Assembly (NCBI GenBank): GCA_021818545.1
Contig: JAKATX010000001.1
Span: 1-47,060, forward strand
Direction of reading: 5' to 3'
DNA from: Microcaldota archaeon
Lineage (GTDB): Archaea; Micrarchaeota; Micrarchaeia; Micrarchaeales; Micrarchaeaceae
DNA length: 47,060 nt
Shown: in pieces, positions 8,404-16,240 of the stretch
Position numbering within the stretch: the first letter of the stretch is position 1
Layout: the number at the start of each line of letters is the position of its first letter
Translations under genes and position numbers: made by a program
The notes under the pieces: model-generated
What the model saw: only the letters and a program-made list of their open reading frames with translations
Told to the model about the DNA's origin: nothing
The model's database searches: none

Positions 8404-10005
8404 TCACTGCACAGAACCGAAACTTGCGCTAGGCATAACGCCCGAAGGAGGATAGGCTCTGCTCCTAACCCACTGTACCTGCATCTGCTCGCCTCCGGAG
8501 CTGCCGCCGCCGTTATAATAGAATTGCAATGCACTAGTAGGTGAATTAGGAGGTGCATAGCTGAATGTGGCTGATGGCGAATCCCCAGCAAACCATGTTA
8601 TCACGCCGTTTTGCCAGATATCGCCTATTATCTGCCATGTGCCGGCGCTGATTTGGGTGGTGGTTGCCACCAAGTGCCCAGCAGTTATAGTATAATTTGC
8701 AGCATTTAATTGGGTGTTACTTGATGATTGCTCGCCCCAAACCGGCCCCAACTCTTCAGATGACGAATAGTAATACTGACTCCCCAATTGAGTCATGCCA
8801 GATGTTATGCCGGTCGCTTGGTTGGCGTATCCCTCAAGTATAAGATTCATGTAACTTGACAGTGCAGCCGTCTGAATATCGGAACTGGCTCCCGAAGGTA
8901 TTGAAACTCCATTATCAACAGTAACTGCAGCGCCTGAATTGGACCAAGACGATGGCAGGATAGTACCAGAAAAGTTCCAGTAGTCAGTAAACACGTTCAC
9001 ACCGTTGTCGTACTGGCCGTATAAAGCAGTAAGTTGCGGCGCCTCGCCTGCATGGCCAGTAGGGCCCGAATATTGGCCCATGCTGCCCGATTGCGGCTCA
9101 AAATATATTGTTATTGCGTTGGTTGTAGTGCCAGACGGAAGACCATTGGTCTTAATCCAGAATGTAGCACTTGTAGAACTTGAGGTGCACCCGCTCTCGC
9201 ACCAGCTATATAGCTCATTGCTTGGTGTCATGTCACCCTGATAGAAACGCAGGTTTCCCAAGTCCGATGCTTCATAAGCACTGTATTGAGATGAGGGATT
9301 GAATTGCAGAATCTGCTGGAATCCAGACGCTGCCGATCCGCCCGTACTGTCTAATGTTATGTTGACGTAGTTGATTGTTGTAGATGTGCTGGTGGTAGAG
9401 GTCGATGTGGTCGAAGTTACTGTTGTGCTGCTCCCTTTAAAAAATCCGCTGCCGCTGCTCTTCACGTTTATGGTGCCTACCTTAGTAAAGCTGGTAGGCG
9501 TGTTGCACCCTGGGGTAGTACAGTATCCCAACCATATGTCGCCTATGAACGGATAACCCACAGGCACGTTGGCAGTAGGTATGGCGCCTGCAGAAGTGTT
9601 CTTGAAATAAAAGGTGGTTGATTGGGTGGGTCCGAGTTCACCTATGTATTGCATATTGGCGGTATTTGAGGTAGAGAAATTGACTGGCAGCCCAGAGCTG
9701 CCTATGTGTTCACTCGACGACGCGACGAACACCCACGCGCCCAGGTAATACTGGCCCGAGTCCTGGCTGATCGTAGCGCTTATCCCGTTCGTGCCGTACG
9801 ACGGATTGGTGCATGAGAATCCTGACTGCGGTACGCACCCGCTCGGCGTGCCCGCGCCTCCGCTGAACAGGCCGAGAGCGAACAGGAGCGAAACTATTAT
9901 CGCGATGACCAATATGGCCCACCCATAAGTCATCAGGTACTCCATCGCTGACTGGGCCTTTGGTCTTCTCGAGGTTCTATCATCATTACCCAAACAATCA
10001 CTCAC
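8404..10005 (-). CDS. Type IV pilin-like protein with DUF2341-type C-terminal domain
   Basis: This is a 533-residue surface protein. Its class III signal is RRPKA followed by QSAMEYLMTYGWAILVIAI; the prepilin peptidase should cut between A and Q, leaving the hydrophobic helix as the pilus-assembly segment. A Cys-containing domain (SGCVPQSGFSCTNPSY) comes next, then a Ser/Thr linker (TSTTSTSTTSTSTT) near residues 195-210, then a DUF2341-type lectin/jelly-roll-like domain ending AYPPSGVMP. The GTG start lies 10 bp after the stop of the pilin at 10016, so the two form an operon. The first ~190 residues are nearly the same as in the protein at 14477, while the C-terminal domain differs. A probable role is pilus tip or adhesive subunit. 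Confidence 0.88.
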   Translation of the reverse strand: MSDCLGNDDRTSRRPKAQSAMEYLMTYGWAILVIAIIVSLLFALGLFSGGAGTPSGCVPQSGFSCTNPSYGTNGISATISQDSGQYYLGAWVFVASSSEHIGSSGLPVNFSTSNTANMQYIGELGPTQSTTFYFKNTSAGAIPTANVPVGYPFIGDIWLGYCTTPGCNTPTSFTKVGTINVKSSGSGFFKGSSTTVTSTTSTSTTSTSTTINYVNITLDSTGGSAASGFQQILQFNPSSQYSAYEASDLGNLRFYQGDMTPSNELYSWCESGCTSSSTSATFWIKTNGLPSGTTTNAITIYFEPQSGSMGQYSGPTGHAGEAPQLTALYGQYDNGVNVFTDYWNFSGTILPSSWSNSGAAVTVDNGVSIPSGASSDIQTAALSSYMNLILEGYANQATGITSGMTQLGSQYYYSSSEELGPVWGEQSSSNTQLNAANYTITAGHLVATTTQISAGTWQIIGDIWQNGVITWFAGDSPSATFSYAPPNSPTSALQFYYNGGGSSGGEQMQVQWVRSRAYPPSGVMPSASFGSVQ

Positions 10006-10015
10006 TTATGAAATT

Positions 10016-11527
10016 CTAAGTCGACGCCGGCGGCGATCCCGAATACTGATATACAAGAGTCTGGCCTGCCCCACCATTACCACCATCGACAGGAATGCCG
10101 TTGCTGGTATAAATACAACCTCCGAAAGAGCTGCAGTTGCCTCCACCCTGGCCGCCGATTGAATTGTAAGTGCCTGCAGTGTATGCGTAATTATAGACAA
10201 GCATTATAGTGCCGCTGCCGCCGCCCCCACCTGCCCCTCCATTGTACGTACCTGCGCTGCCGCCTACTGTATTTATTGTGCCTGCGTTTAGAGTGACCGC
10301 TTCTACAAATACGCCATAAGCATCATCTGCGCCTCCTGCTGGTGACGTACCAGCTACGCTTCCGCCGCCTCCGCCTCCTTCTAAGCAACTCTGCATACCA
10401 TTGTTGTAACATGTCTGCACAAGCAAAGCTGTCATAATAGGCGCGGCTGGGGTTGAGCCCGGTGCGCCCGGATCATTGCATGTCTGCATAAGGCCCCCTT
10501 GAGCGAGTGTGTTCCCACCTGCCCCGCTATTATCAGACCCGCTGCACCACCATTGACTACCACTGCCTCCAGAGCCCCCATATGATGACGGGTGTGAGAC
10601 CCCTGGACTTGCGGTGCATTGCTGACACGCAGCGCCACCAGTACCCGGGTCTGTGCCTGAATTTATGGCGCCACTATTAGTGAACACCGCACCTGAGACG
10701 AGAACATAGCCGTCAGTTGTCAACGTGACCGAGCTATCTATTGTTATGCTACCCTGCGTGATTATGTTACCGGACAGCGTGCCTCCTGTATCGAACACTA
10801 TGTTGCAACCTCCGGTGTAACCGGTATAAGGATCGGTCGGGCCGGAGCACGATATCGTGCTGGTGGTAGAAGTTGTAGTTGATGTAGTAGTGGATGAAGT
10901 GGAGGTGGTGGATGTCGACGTAGTGGAACTTGATGTAGTCGAAGTAGTTATCGATGACGAACCCGTGAAAGCGCTCGCACCAGAGAATTTCGTGTTGATG
11001 GTGCCTATCCTCGTGTAAGAGGTCGGCGCACCGCAGCCGGGGACAGTGCAGTATCCCAGCCATACGTATGCAGTCAAAGGCTGTCCCACCAGAACGTTAG
11101 CTGTCGGTATGCCGCCTGCATCAGTTTTCATGAAGTTTACTGTCGCTGTCTGCCCCGGCGTCAATGCGCCTATCGATATCATGTTAGCGACAAACGACAT
11201 GTTATCCGGCAGCCCGTTGCTATCGAGATGCTCTGAGGTAGACGCGACAAACACCCAATCCCCATAATAGTACTGCCCTGACTCCTGCCCTACAGTAAGG
11301 ACTATTCCGTTGGGAGTGTAAGAAGGATTGGAGCATATGAAACCGGTCTGCGGCATGCAGCCTTCGGGCAGGTTGGATGACGATTGACCGAACAGGCCGA
11401 GAGCAAAGAGCAGGGCAGCCACGATCGCAATGACCAATATGGCCCACCCGTAAGTCATCAGGTACTCCATCGCTGACTGGGCACTTTTCTTGCCAGTAAA
11501 GTCAGCGGATTTGAATCTAAATCGCAT
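10016..11527 (-). CDS. Type IV pilin-like protein with Gly-rich C-terminal domain
   Basis: The 503-residue product has the class III signal KKSA|QSAMEYLMTYGWAILVIAI, then a Cys-containing domain (EGCMPQTGFICSNPSY), a Ser/Thr linker of TSTT-type repeats (about residues 193-227), and a C-terminal Gly-rich region (GGGGGGSVAG, GGAGGGGGSG, GGQGGGN) that resembles a β-rich or collagen-like adhesive shaft. This C-terminal domain is unrelated to the DUF2341 domains of its neighbours. Its first 46 codons, start and promoter lie inside the 549-bp direct repeat copy A and recur exactly in the short pilin gene at 12667. A TATA box at 11558-11569 predicts a leader of about 10 nt. It is first in an operon with the pilin at 8404. 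Confidence 0.87.
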   Translation of the reverse strand: MRFRFKSADFTGKKSAQSAMEYLMTYGWAILVIAIVAALLFALGLFGQSSSNLPEGCMPQTGFICSNPSYTPNGIVLTVGQESGQYYYGDWVFVASTSEHLDSNGLPDNMSFVANMISIGALTPGQTATVNFMKTDAGGIPTANVLVGQPLTAYVWLGYCTVPGCGAPTSYTRIGTINTKFSGASAFTGSSSITTSTTSSSTTSTSTTSTSSTTTSTTTSTTSTISCSGPTDPYTGYTGGCNIVFDTGGTLSGNIITQGSITIDSSVTLTTDGYVLVSGAVFTNSGAINSGTDPGTGGAACQQCTASPGVSHPSSYGGSGGSGSQWWCSGSDNSGAGGNTLAQGGLMQTCNDPGAPGSTPAAPIMTALLVQTCYNNGMQSCLEGGGGGGSVAGTSPAGGADDAYGVFVEAVTLNAGTINTVGGSAGTYNGGAGGGGGSGTIMLVYNYAYTAGTYNSIGGQGGGNCSSFGGCIYTSNGIPVDGGNGGAGQTLVYQYSGSPPAST

Positions 11528-11936
11528 TGAAAAACATTAGTAGTATGTCAGAAAGGATTTAATATAAATGTCTTTGTTAGAGAACTCACGCCTACTGCCC
11601 CTGCCATATTAGCAGTAGCGTTATTCTTTTGCGCCGTGCTTTAGGAGCAGTGTCTCTATCTCGATGTAACCGCTCTTTCGTGCCAGTTTTAACGCGGTAT
11701 CCCCATCCTTATCCTTGACCAGTGGATCCGCGCCCCTTTTAAGAAGCAGATTGACTATTTTTGCATTGCCTGTTGCTATACCGTAAGTGAGGACCGTCTG
11801 GTCGCGTATGGTGCATGCCTTAACGTCGGCACCCTTGTCCAGCAGCTCTTCGACTAAGCCGATATCATTTGAGCGGGCAGCGTACATCAAAGCAGTAGTC
11901 CCTATTTCGGTCTTGGCGTTTACGTTGGCCCCCTTG
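11388..11936. repeat. 549-bp perfect direct repeat, copy A
   Basis: This is identical, base for base as far as I can read, to 12818-13366 (offset 1430). It spans the first 46 codons of the pilin at 10016-11527, its TATA box, the intergenic region, and the last ~105 codons of the ankyrin protein at 11621-12082. Identity stops abruptly at both ends: 11387 differs from 12817 and 11937 differs from 13367. Confidence 0.95.
11558..11569 (-). promoter_or_regulatory. TATA box of the 503-aa pilin gene
   Basis: The minus strand reads TTTATATTAAAT, centred about 36 nt before the ATG at 11527, which gives a leader of roughly 10 nt. It is duplicated at 12988-12999 inside repeat copy B. Confidence 0.55.
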
Positions 11937-12082
11937 ACCTCCGCTTTAAAAGCATCCACCTCCTCCAGGCTTTTGAATGAGATCGGCAAATCCGCCCTAC
12001 CGTGCTCATCTATTGTTATCCCATAAAGGGTTTTCCCCTCAACCAGCTTGAGAGAAGCCGGTCTTTCTGTTATATAAGACAT
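11621..12082 (-). CDS. Ankyrin-repeat protein, chimeric N terminus
   Basis: This 153-residue protein has about three ankyrin repeats in residues 50-153 (GANVNAKTEIGTTALMYAARS, GADVKACTIRDQTVLTYGIAT, GADPLVKDKDGDTALKLARKS). The first ~49 residues (MSYITERPASLKLVEGKTLYG...FKSLEEVDAFKAEVK) are not ankyrin sequence. The switch falls exactly at the right edge of repeat copy A, so this gene looks like a fusion created by recombination: its ankyrin part is identical to that of 13051-13419, which continues upstream with normal ankyrin sequence. Ankyrin repeats bind proteins; the partner is unknown. It is probably expressed, since GGTG lies shortly before the ATG at 12082. Confidence 0.8.
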   Translation of the reverse strand: MSYITERPASLKLVEGKTLYGITIDEHGRADLPISFKSLEEVDAFKAEVKGANVNAKTEIGTTALMYAARSNDIGLVEELLDKGADVKACTIRDQTVLTYGIATGNAKIVNLLLKRGADPLVKDKDGDTALKLARKSGYIEIETLLLKHGAKE

Positions 12083-12212
12083 TTTAACACCAGTAAATCT
12101 TTCTTTTGCTATATTTAATCATTAGTCTTATTCTGTTTGACTGCTAATCAGTGAACTATGCCTGTTGAATATTTTGGAAGGACAGGTATACAAGGAGCTA
12201 TCAAAAAGTAGA

Positions 12213-12662
12213 CTAGACGGTGCTACGCTTTAAAATCTGCTTAGGCCTTGTTTTGATATAGTATCCGAAACGTCTTGTTTTTCTATAAGGCCTAAAACCT
12301 AGCGAATGATAGAATCTCATGGCCCGCTTATCCCTAGAGGACACACCAGAATATATCCAAGGCGCTTTTTGAGCAATCGCCATAGATGCAATTTTATGCA
12401 TAAGTGTTGTTCCTATACCATTTCCTGGCTTGCTAGTGCAGATGAAGAGTATTGTGATGCTATTTGATCTGTTATGTCTGAAATTTGCCAGGCCATCAAT
12501 TCCTTTATTTGACCTATGTACCAAGCATGTTGTTTTACTGAGTTCTTCGGCTATAACGTTTTTCTCCATTTTTCCTTGCGGTATTTCCATGGCGAGCCCA
12601 TTTTGGAATAGCGTTACCGCCTCTTCCATGTCACTAGGTTTGAGTTTTTCTAGTTTCTCCAT
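12213..12662 (-). CDS. GNAT-family N-acetyltransferase
   Basis: The 149-residue protein matches the GNAT fold: the acetyl-CoA pyrophosphate loop is KPGNGIGTTLMHKIASMA (about residues 78-95), and the late motif SSRDKRAMRFYHSLGFRPY is the usual motif B. The substrate is unknown; proteins or small amines are both possible. It begins 4 bp after the stop of the short pilin gene at 12667, which implies coupled translation. It lies in the unique 881-bp segment between the two 549-bp repeats and is A+T richer than housekeeping genes here, so it appears to have arrived with that segment. Confidence 0.83.
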   Translation of the reverse strand: MEKLEKLKPSDMEEAVTLFQNGLAMEIPQGKMEKNVIAEELSKTTCLVHRSNKGIDGLANFRHNRSNSITILFICTSKPGNGIGTTLMHKIASMAIAQKAPWIYSGVSSRDKRAMRFYHSLGFRPYRKTRRFGYYIKTRPKQILKRSTV

Positions 12663-12666
12663 AGAG

Positions 12667-12957
12667 TCACTTGCCAGAAGCGGCAGTAGCTTGTGGCTGT
12701 TGGGGCTGTGGATTCGGATTGTAGACTAGCTCGCCGGGCCGGTATATTCTATCAAGCAGCAGTACGTTGTATGACAGTCCTGTTTTTGTGTCCAGAGCTA
12801 TGTGCCTTATCTCATTGCCGAACAGGCCGAGAGCAAAGAGCAGGGCAGCCACGATCGCAATGACCAATATGGCCCACCCGTAAGTCATCAGGTACTCCAT
12901 CGCTGACTGGGCACTTTTCTTGCCAGTAAAGTCAGCGGATTTGAATCTAAATCGCAT
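12667..12957 (-). CDS. Very short pilin with class III signal and Pro/Gln-rich tail
   Basis: Residues 1-46 (through ALGLFG) are identical to the pilin at 10016-11527 because both starts lie in the 549-bp repeat. After the repeat edge the sequence changes to NEIRHIALDTKTGLSYNVLL and a tail NPNPQPQQPQATAASGK, for 96 residues in all. Processing between A and Q would leave a mature pilin of about 79 residues, a reasonable size for a minor type IV pilin, so it may be functional rather than a fragment. It has its own promoter copy at 12988-12999 and is followed after 4 bp by the GNAT gene. Alternatively it is a truncated by-product of recombination. Confidence 0.7.
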   Translation of the reverse strand: MRFRFKSADFTGKKSAQSAMEYLMTYGWAILVIAIVAALLFALGLFGNEIRHIALDTKTGLSYNVLLLDRIYRPGELVYNPNPQPQQPQATAASGK

Positions 12958-13366
12958 TGAAAAACATTAGTAGTATGTCAGAAAGGATTTAATATAAATG
13001 TCTTTGTTAGAGAACTCACGCCTACTGCCCCTGCCATATTAGCAGTAGCGTTATTCTTTTGCGCCGTGCTTTAGGAGCAGTGTCTCTATCTCGATGTAAC
13101 CGCTCTTTCGTGCCAGTTTTAACGCGGTATCCCCATCCTTATCCTTGACCAGTGGATCCGCGCCCCTTTTAAGAAGCAGATTGACTATTTTTGCATTGCC
13201 TGTTGCTATACCGTAAGTGAGGACCGTCTGGTCGCGTATGGTGCATGCCTTAACGTCGGCACCCTTGTCCAGCAGCTCTTCGACTAAGCCGATATCATTT
13301 GAGCGGGCAGCGTACATCAAAGCAGTAGTCCCTATTTCGGTCTTGGCGTTTACGTTGGCCCCCTTG
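12818..13366. repeat. 549-bp perfect direct repeat, copy B
   Basis: This copy is identical to 11388-11936. It contains the start of the short pilin at 12667, its TATA box (12988-12999) and the last ~105 codons of the ankyrin protein at 13051. On its right side the ankyrin reading frame continues naturally, so this side may preserve the ancestral ankyrin junction, while copy A preserves the long pilin. Confidence 0.95.
12988..12999 (-). promoter_or_regulatory. TATA box of the short pilin gene
   Basis: Exact copy of the promoter element at 11558-11569, carried in repeat copy B. Confidence 0.5.
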
Positions 13367-13419
13367 CCTATTAGCTTCCTTACCTCTTCGGCATTCCCCA
13401 TTTTTGCTGCGGTCAACAT
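13051..13419 (-). CDS. Ankyrin-repeat protein
   Basis: The 122-residue protein consists of about three and a half ankyrin repeats, beginning MLTAAKMGNAEEVRKLIGKGANVNA. From residue 18 onward it is identical to the C-terminal part of the protein at 11621-12082, because that part lies in the 549-bp repeat. Upstream of the ATG at 13419 the frame stays open for 19 codons (ending ENESLNSL) and reads like natural ankyrin sequence, but no ATG, GTG or TTG is present before the stop. Either the ATG at 13419 is the true start or the gene has lost its 5' end. Its function is protein binding, partner unknown. Confidence 0.75.
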   Translation of the reverse strand: MLTAAKMGNAEEVRKLIGKGANVNAKTEIGTTALMYAARSNDIGLVEELLDKGADVKACTIRDQTVLTYGIATGNAKIVNLLLKRGADPLVKDKDGDTALKLARKSGYIEIETLLLKHGAKE

Positions 13420-13538
13420 AAGCGAATTTAAGCTTTCATTTTCCGAAATAAAACCACCATATGCTATTGAAATAAATTACGTTAGCGTGTGAACATAAGC
13501 CGTATTACGCAGCAACTGCATTAGTGATTGCCGTATAA

Positions 13539-14402
13539 TCAGACTAGCTTTGAATGTATGTAGTCAAGCCAAGCCATGTCCTCCTTGATGCTAAGCCATC
13601 TGTTCCATTTCGTGTCGTCCAGGGGGTCTATCAGCTTTACCCTGAAATCAGACGTTATTATTATGTTGCCGGTGTTCAAGTCACCATGGCCCAATCCATT
13701 GCGATGGAATTTCATTACAGTATCAGACAATGATTTCCATATCTTCTCCTTTTGTGCCTTGGTAAGCGTGCCGCTCGTTATAGCGTCTTCCAACGGAACT
13801 CCCCTGGTCCTTTCCATCAGATATCCTACTGTTTCGCTATTCTTGTTTTTAACCAGAGCTATGGCATCCGCCATGACGTCTGGGGCCATTTCGTGAAGCT
13901 TTTTGATATAAACGAACTGGTCCTCTGGTATGTGCCACATTGACTCGCGCGTATTTTTGTAGAATATCGAGGTATCCTTTAGTGATAGCTTGGATACGTC
14001 CTCCTCCATCACATATGGCAAGCCGTTAACGTCCTTATATGTCCTGAATATAGGATCGGCGTTATTTGTCATCAATTCTTTCTCTAACGCAGGGTTTCTT
14101 GGATTCCTTTCCTTGCCGTGGTTTATATACAACCCGGAATAATGCTTAATCTCGATTATCGGGTTCACATAAGTCGCAAGGAATACGATGGCACGTTCAA
14201 GTTCCCTTATAGCGATTTTTATATTGGAAAGTATGTTATCTTCGCCTGATTTTAGCTGCTTTGACCCGCTCTTTCCCGCATCCAAATTAGCCCCCTGAGC
14301 CGCTGAAGATGGGGCGCTGGCGTCATTGGCCTGATGGTATGCGACATCATTTTTATTTGCAATACTTTGCTTTTGAGTAGATGAAATATTCTTCTGCATC
14401 AT
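13539..14402 (-). CDS. Protein kinase-fold phosphotransferase
   Basis: The 287-residue protein has a clear kinase C-lobe: catalytic loop HGDLNTGNI (residues 239-247, with Asp241 and Asn246) and a metal-binding LIDP (Asp259) in place of DFG. The hinge/αC area is less clear; YLMERTRGVPLEDAI resembles the linker of RIO/Kdo/Bud32-like small kinases. No standard Gly-rich loop is evident, and the first ~65 residues are Ser/Ala/Gln-rich and likely disordered. The substrate could be a protein, lipid or sugar. It stands between an ankyrin gene and a pilin gene on the same strand. AGGTG lies a few bases before the ATG at 14402. The gene is A+T richer than housekeeping neighbours. Confidence 0.75.
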   Translation of the reverse strand: MMQKNISSTQKQSIANKNDVAYHQANDASAPSSAAQGANLDAGKSGSKQLKSGEDNILSNIKIAIRELERAIVFLATYVNPIIEIKHYSGLYINHGKERNPRNPALEKELMTNNADPIFRTYKDVNGLPYVMEEDVSKLSLKDTSIFYKNTRESMWHIPEDQFVYIKKLHEMAPDVMADAIALVKNKNSETVGYLMERTRGVPLEDAITSGTLTKAQKEKIWKSLSDTVMKFHRNGLGHGDLNTGNIIITSDFRVKLIDPLDDTKWNRWLSIKEDMAWLDYIHSKLV

Positions 14403-14476
14403 TACACCTAATTAGTCACTTATATAGTTAAGCAATAATGTATTTAATATAAATAGGTGAGCGGATTGCCTTTGCT

Positions 14477-16132
14477 TCAGGTGACTGAGAACGGTGATTG
14501 ATATGAAGGCATTACGCCATTTGGCGGATAAGTACGCACTCTGGCCCACTGATAGAATGCGGTGTTGCTTGTAGTCTGCAAAGCTATGTACCCGCTTGTG
14601 ATTGTGTACTGGGTCGACGAGGCGGCCATGCTTGAATAGTCATAACTTGAAAATCCTAAGGTGCCTGAAGGCGTTATTCCAATGCTGAAGACGTGTAGGT
14701 TGGCGTCTTCAGATTTCGTATTGCCTACCGTAGTCCATGGAAATCCTGATCCGCCATTCTGATAGCCATACACCGTAGCTGCAGTATTTGGATTACCAGA
14801 GTCCATTAGAGCATAGCTAGGCGACTGAAGGGAGGTGGTGCTTGTATAGATAAGCGATGTAAGAGCACCGTTATTGTTAGGCGCCGACTGAGAAGTAAGC
14901 GTTTCGAACACGCTGCCATCTGATGAAGTTGAAGTAGTCTCTGCATAATCGCCCCATGTGGGAGATGGCATAGTTTCAGTTAATCCATCAGAAGAACTAA
15001 CACTTCCGGAGGCTACTGCAGTAGTCCAACCGCTTGGCATAGACGAGCCAGTGAAATTCCAGTATTGATTGAATACGCTTTGGCCATTGTCATACTGGCC
15101 GTAAGTTGTCTGCATGCAATTCACAGCGCAATAATGCTGCGGTGCGTAACCGGTGTAGCCATCTGTGACAGGCGCATTGCTAGACATCGGCAGGAAATTC
15201 ATGTATATGGTCTGCGTCCCTCCTGCGGCTATCGCGTTTAGCCCCAGGTTCACCCATATCATTGTCTTTGATGCGGTGTTGCTGGTTCCGTTCTCTATCC
15301 ATGCATACAGCACGGTCCCGGTGTTTGCTGGCCCAGTAGTGAACTCTACGTTCGACAGGTTAAGGTTCTCGTATGACGCGCATGACGAACACGTGCTGGA
15401 CGTTATGTTGATCATCTGCTGGAAGTCCGTGCCTGTGGACGATGATTGCGAATTGGTCAACGTTATCGCAGCGTAAGGTATGGACGTTGTCGATGTGCTG
15501 GTTGATGAGGTGCTGGTGGTGGTTGTTGATGTGCTGGTCGTGGATGTCGATGTTATTGAAGTTACTATAGTGCTGCCTCCTCCGAACGATCCGCTGCCGC
15601 TGCTCTTCACGTTTATGGTGCCTACCTTCGCGAAACTTGTCGGAGAATTGCATCCGGGGGTCGTGCAGTATCCCAGCCATATGTATCCGGTGAACGGATA
15701 GCCCACTGGCACATTGTTGGTTGGTATGTCGCCTGCCTTAGTATTTGTATAATAGAAGGTAGTAGACTGACTAGGCGTAAGCGCGCCTATGTACAGCATG
15801 TTGTTCGCACTCGAAGCCGAGAAATTGACCGGAAGTCCGGAACTGCTTATATGTTCACTCGACGACGCGACGAACACCCATGCGCCAAGGTAATACTGCC
15901 CCGAGTCCTGGCTTATGGTCGCGCTTATCCCGTTGGTACCGTACGACGGATTCGTGCATGAGAATCCGGACTGCGGCACGCATCCGCTTGGCGTGCCGCT
16001 CCCACCGCTGAACAGACCGAGTGCAAACAATAAAGAGACTATGATCGCAATGACCAATATGGCCCACCCGTAAGTCATCAGGTACTCCATCGCCGACTGG
16101 GCCCTGTTTGAAGATTTGATGTGGCTTGTCAT
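14477..16132 (-). CDS. Type IV pilin-like protein with DUF2341-type C-terminal domain
   Basis: The frame is open to 16210, but the real start is the ATG at 16132 (MTSHIKSSNRA|QSAMEYLMTYGW): a TATA box at 16151-16161 is centred 24 nt upstream, so the mRNA is essentially leaderless. The product is 551 residues, with class III signal, Cys-containing domain (SGCVPQSGFSCTNPSY), a Ser/Thr linker (TSTTSTSTTTTSTSSTSTSTT) and a DUF2341-type domain ending TYPPNGVMPSY. The N-terminal third is close to that of the protein at 8404, while the linker length and C-terminal domain differ. It is an extracellular, likely adhesive pilus component that needs the prepilin peptidase. Confidence 0.88.
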   Translation of the reverse strand: MTSHIKSSNRAQSAMEYLMTYGWAILVIAIIVSLLFALGLFSGGSGTPSGCVPQSGFSCTNPSYGTNGISATISQDSGQYYLGAWVFVASSSEHISSSGLPVNFSASSANNMLYIGALTPSQSTTFYYTNTKAGDIPTNNVPVGYPFTGYIWLGYCTTPGCNSPTSFAKVGTINVKSSGSGSFGGGSTIVTSITSTSTTSTSTTTTSTSSTSTSTTSIPYAAITLTNSQSSSTGTDFQQMINITSSTCSSCASYENLNLSNVEFTTGPANTGTVLYAWIENGTSNTASKTMIWVNLGLNAIAAGGTQTIYMNFLPMSSNAPVTDGYTGYAPQHYCAVNCMQTTYGQYDNGQSVFNQYWNFTGSSMPSGWTTAVASGSVSSSDGLTETMPSPTWGDYAETTSTSSDGSVFETLTSQSAPNNNGALTSLIYTSTTSLQSPSYALMDSGNPNTAATVYGYQNGGSGFPWTTVGNTKSEDANLHVFSIGITPSGTLGFSSYDYSSMAASSTQYTITSGYIALQTTSNTAFYQWARVRTYPPNGVMPSYQSPFSVT

Positions 16133-16150
16133 TATTAAAAATTTTTGAGA

Positions 16151-16161
16151 AATTATATAAA
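16151..16161 (-). promoter_or_regulatory. TATA box deciding the pilin start at 16132
   Basis: The minus strand reads TTATATAATT-like sequence preceded by CTT. Its centre lies about 24 nt before the ATG, which implies a leaderless transcript and excludes the longer in-frame start at 16210. Confidence 0.6.
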
Positions 16162-16240
16162 GCTTGCCAATATGGAATGACAGTTCGATATATATTGCTA
16201 AAGCTAACAAAATGCAATTATTATAATAAAAAAAATAAGG

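Noticed and set aside
10767-11063. His/Asp/Tyr-rich frame on the minus strand
   Set aside because: It is an alternative frame of the Thr-linker DNA of the pilin at 10016; the odd composition follows from the repeat.
9362-15570. Short direct repeats in pilin genes that could suggest a CRISPR array
   Set aside because: They are irregular triplet repeats coding Ser/Thr linkers, without spacers of constant length.
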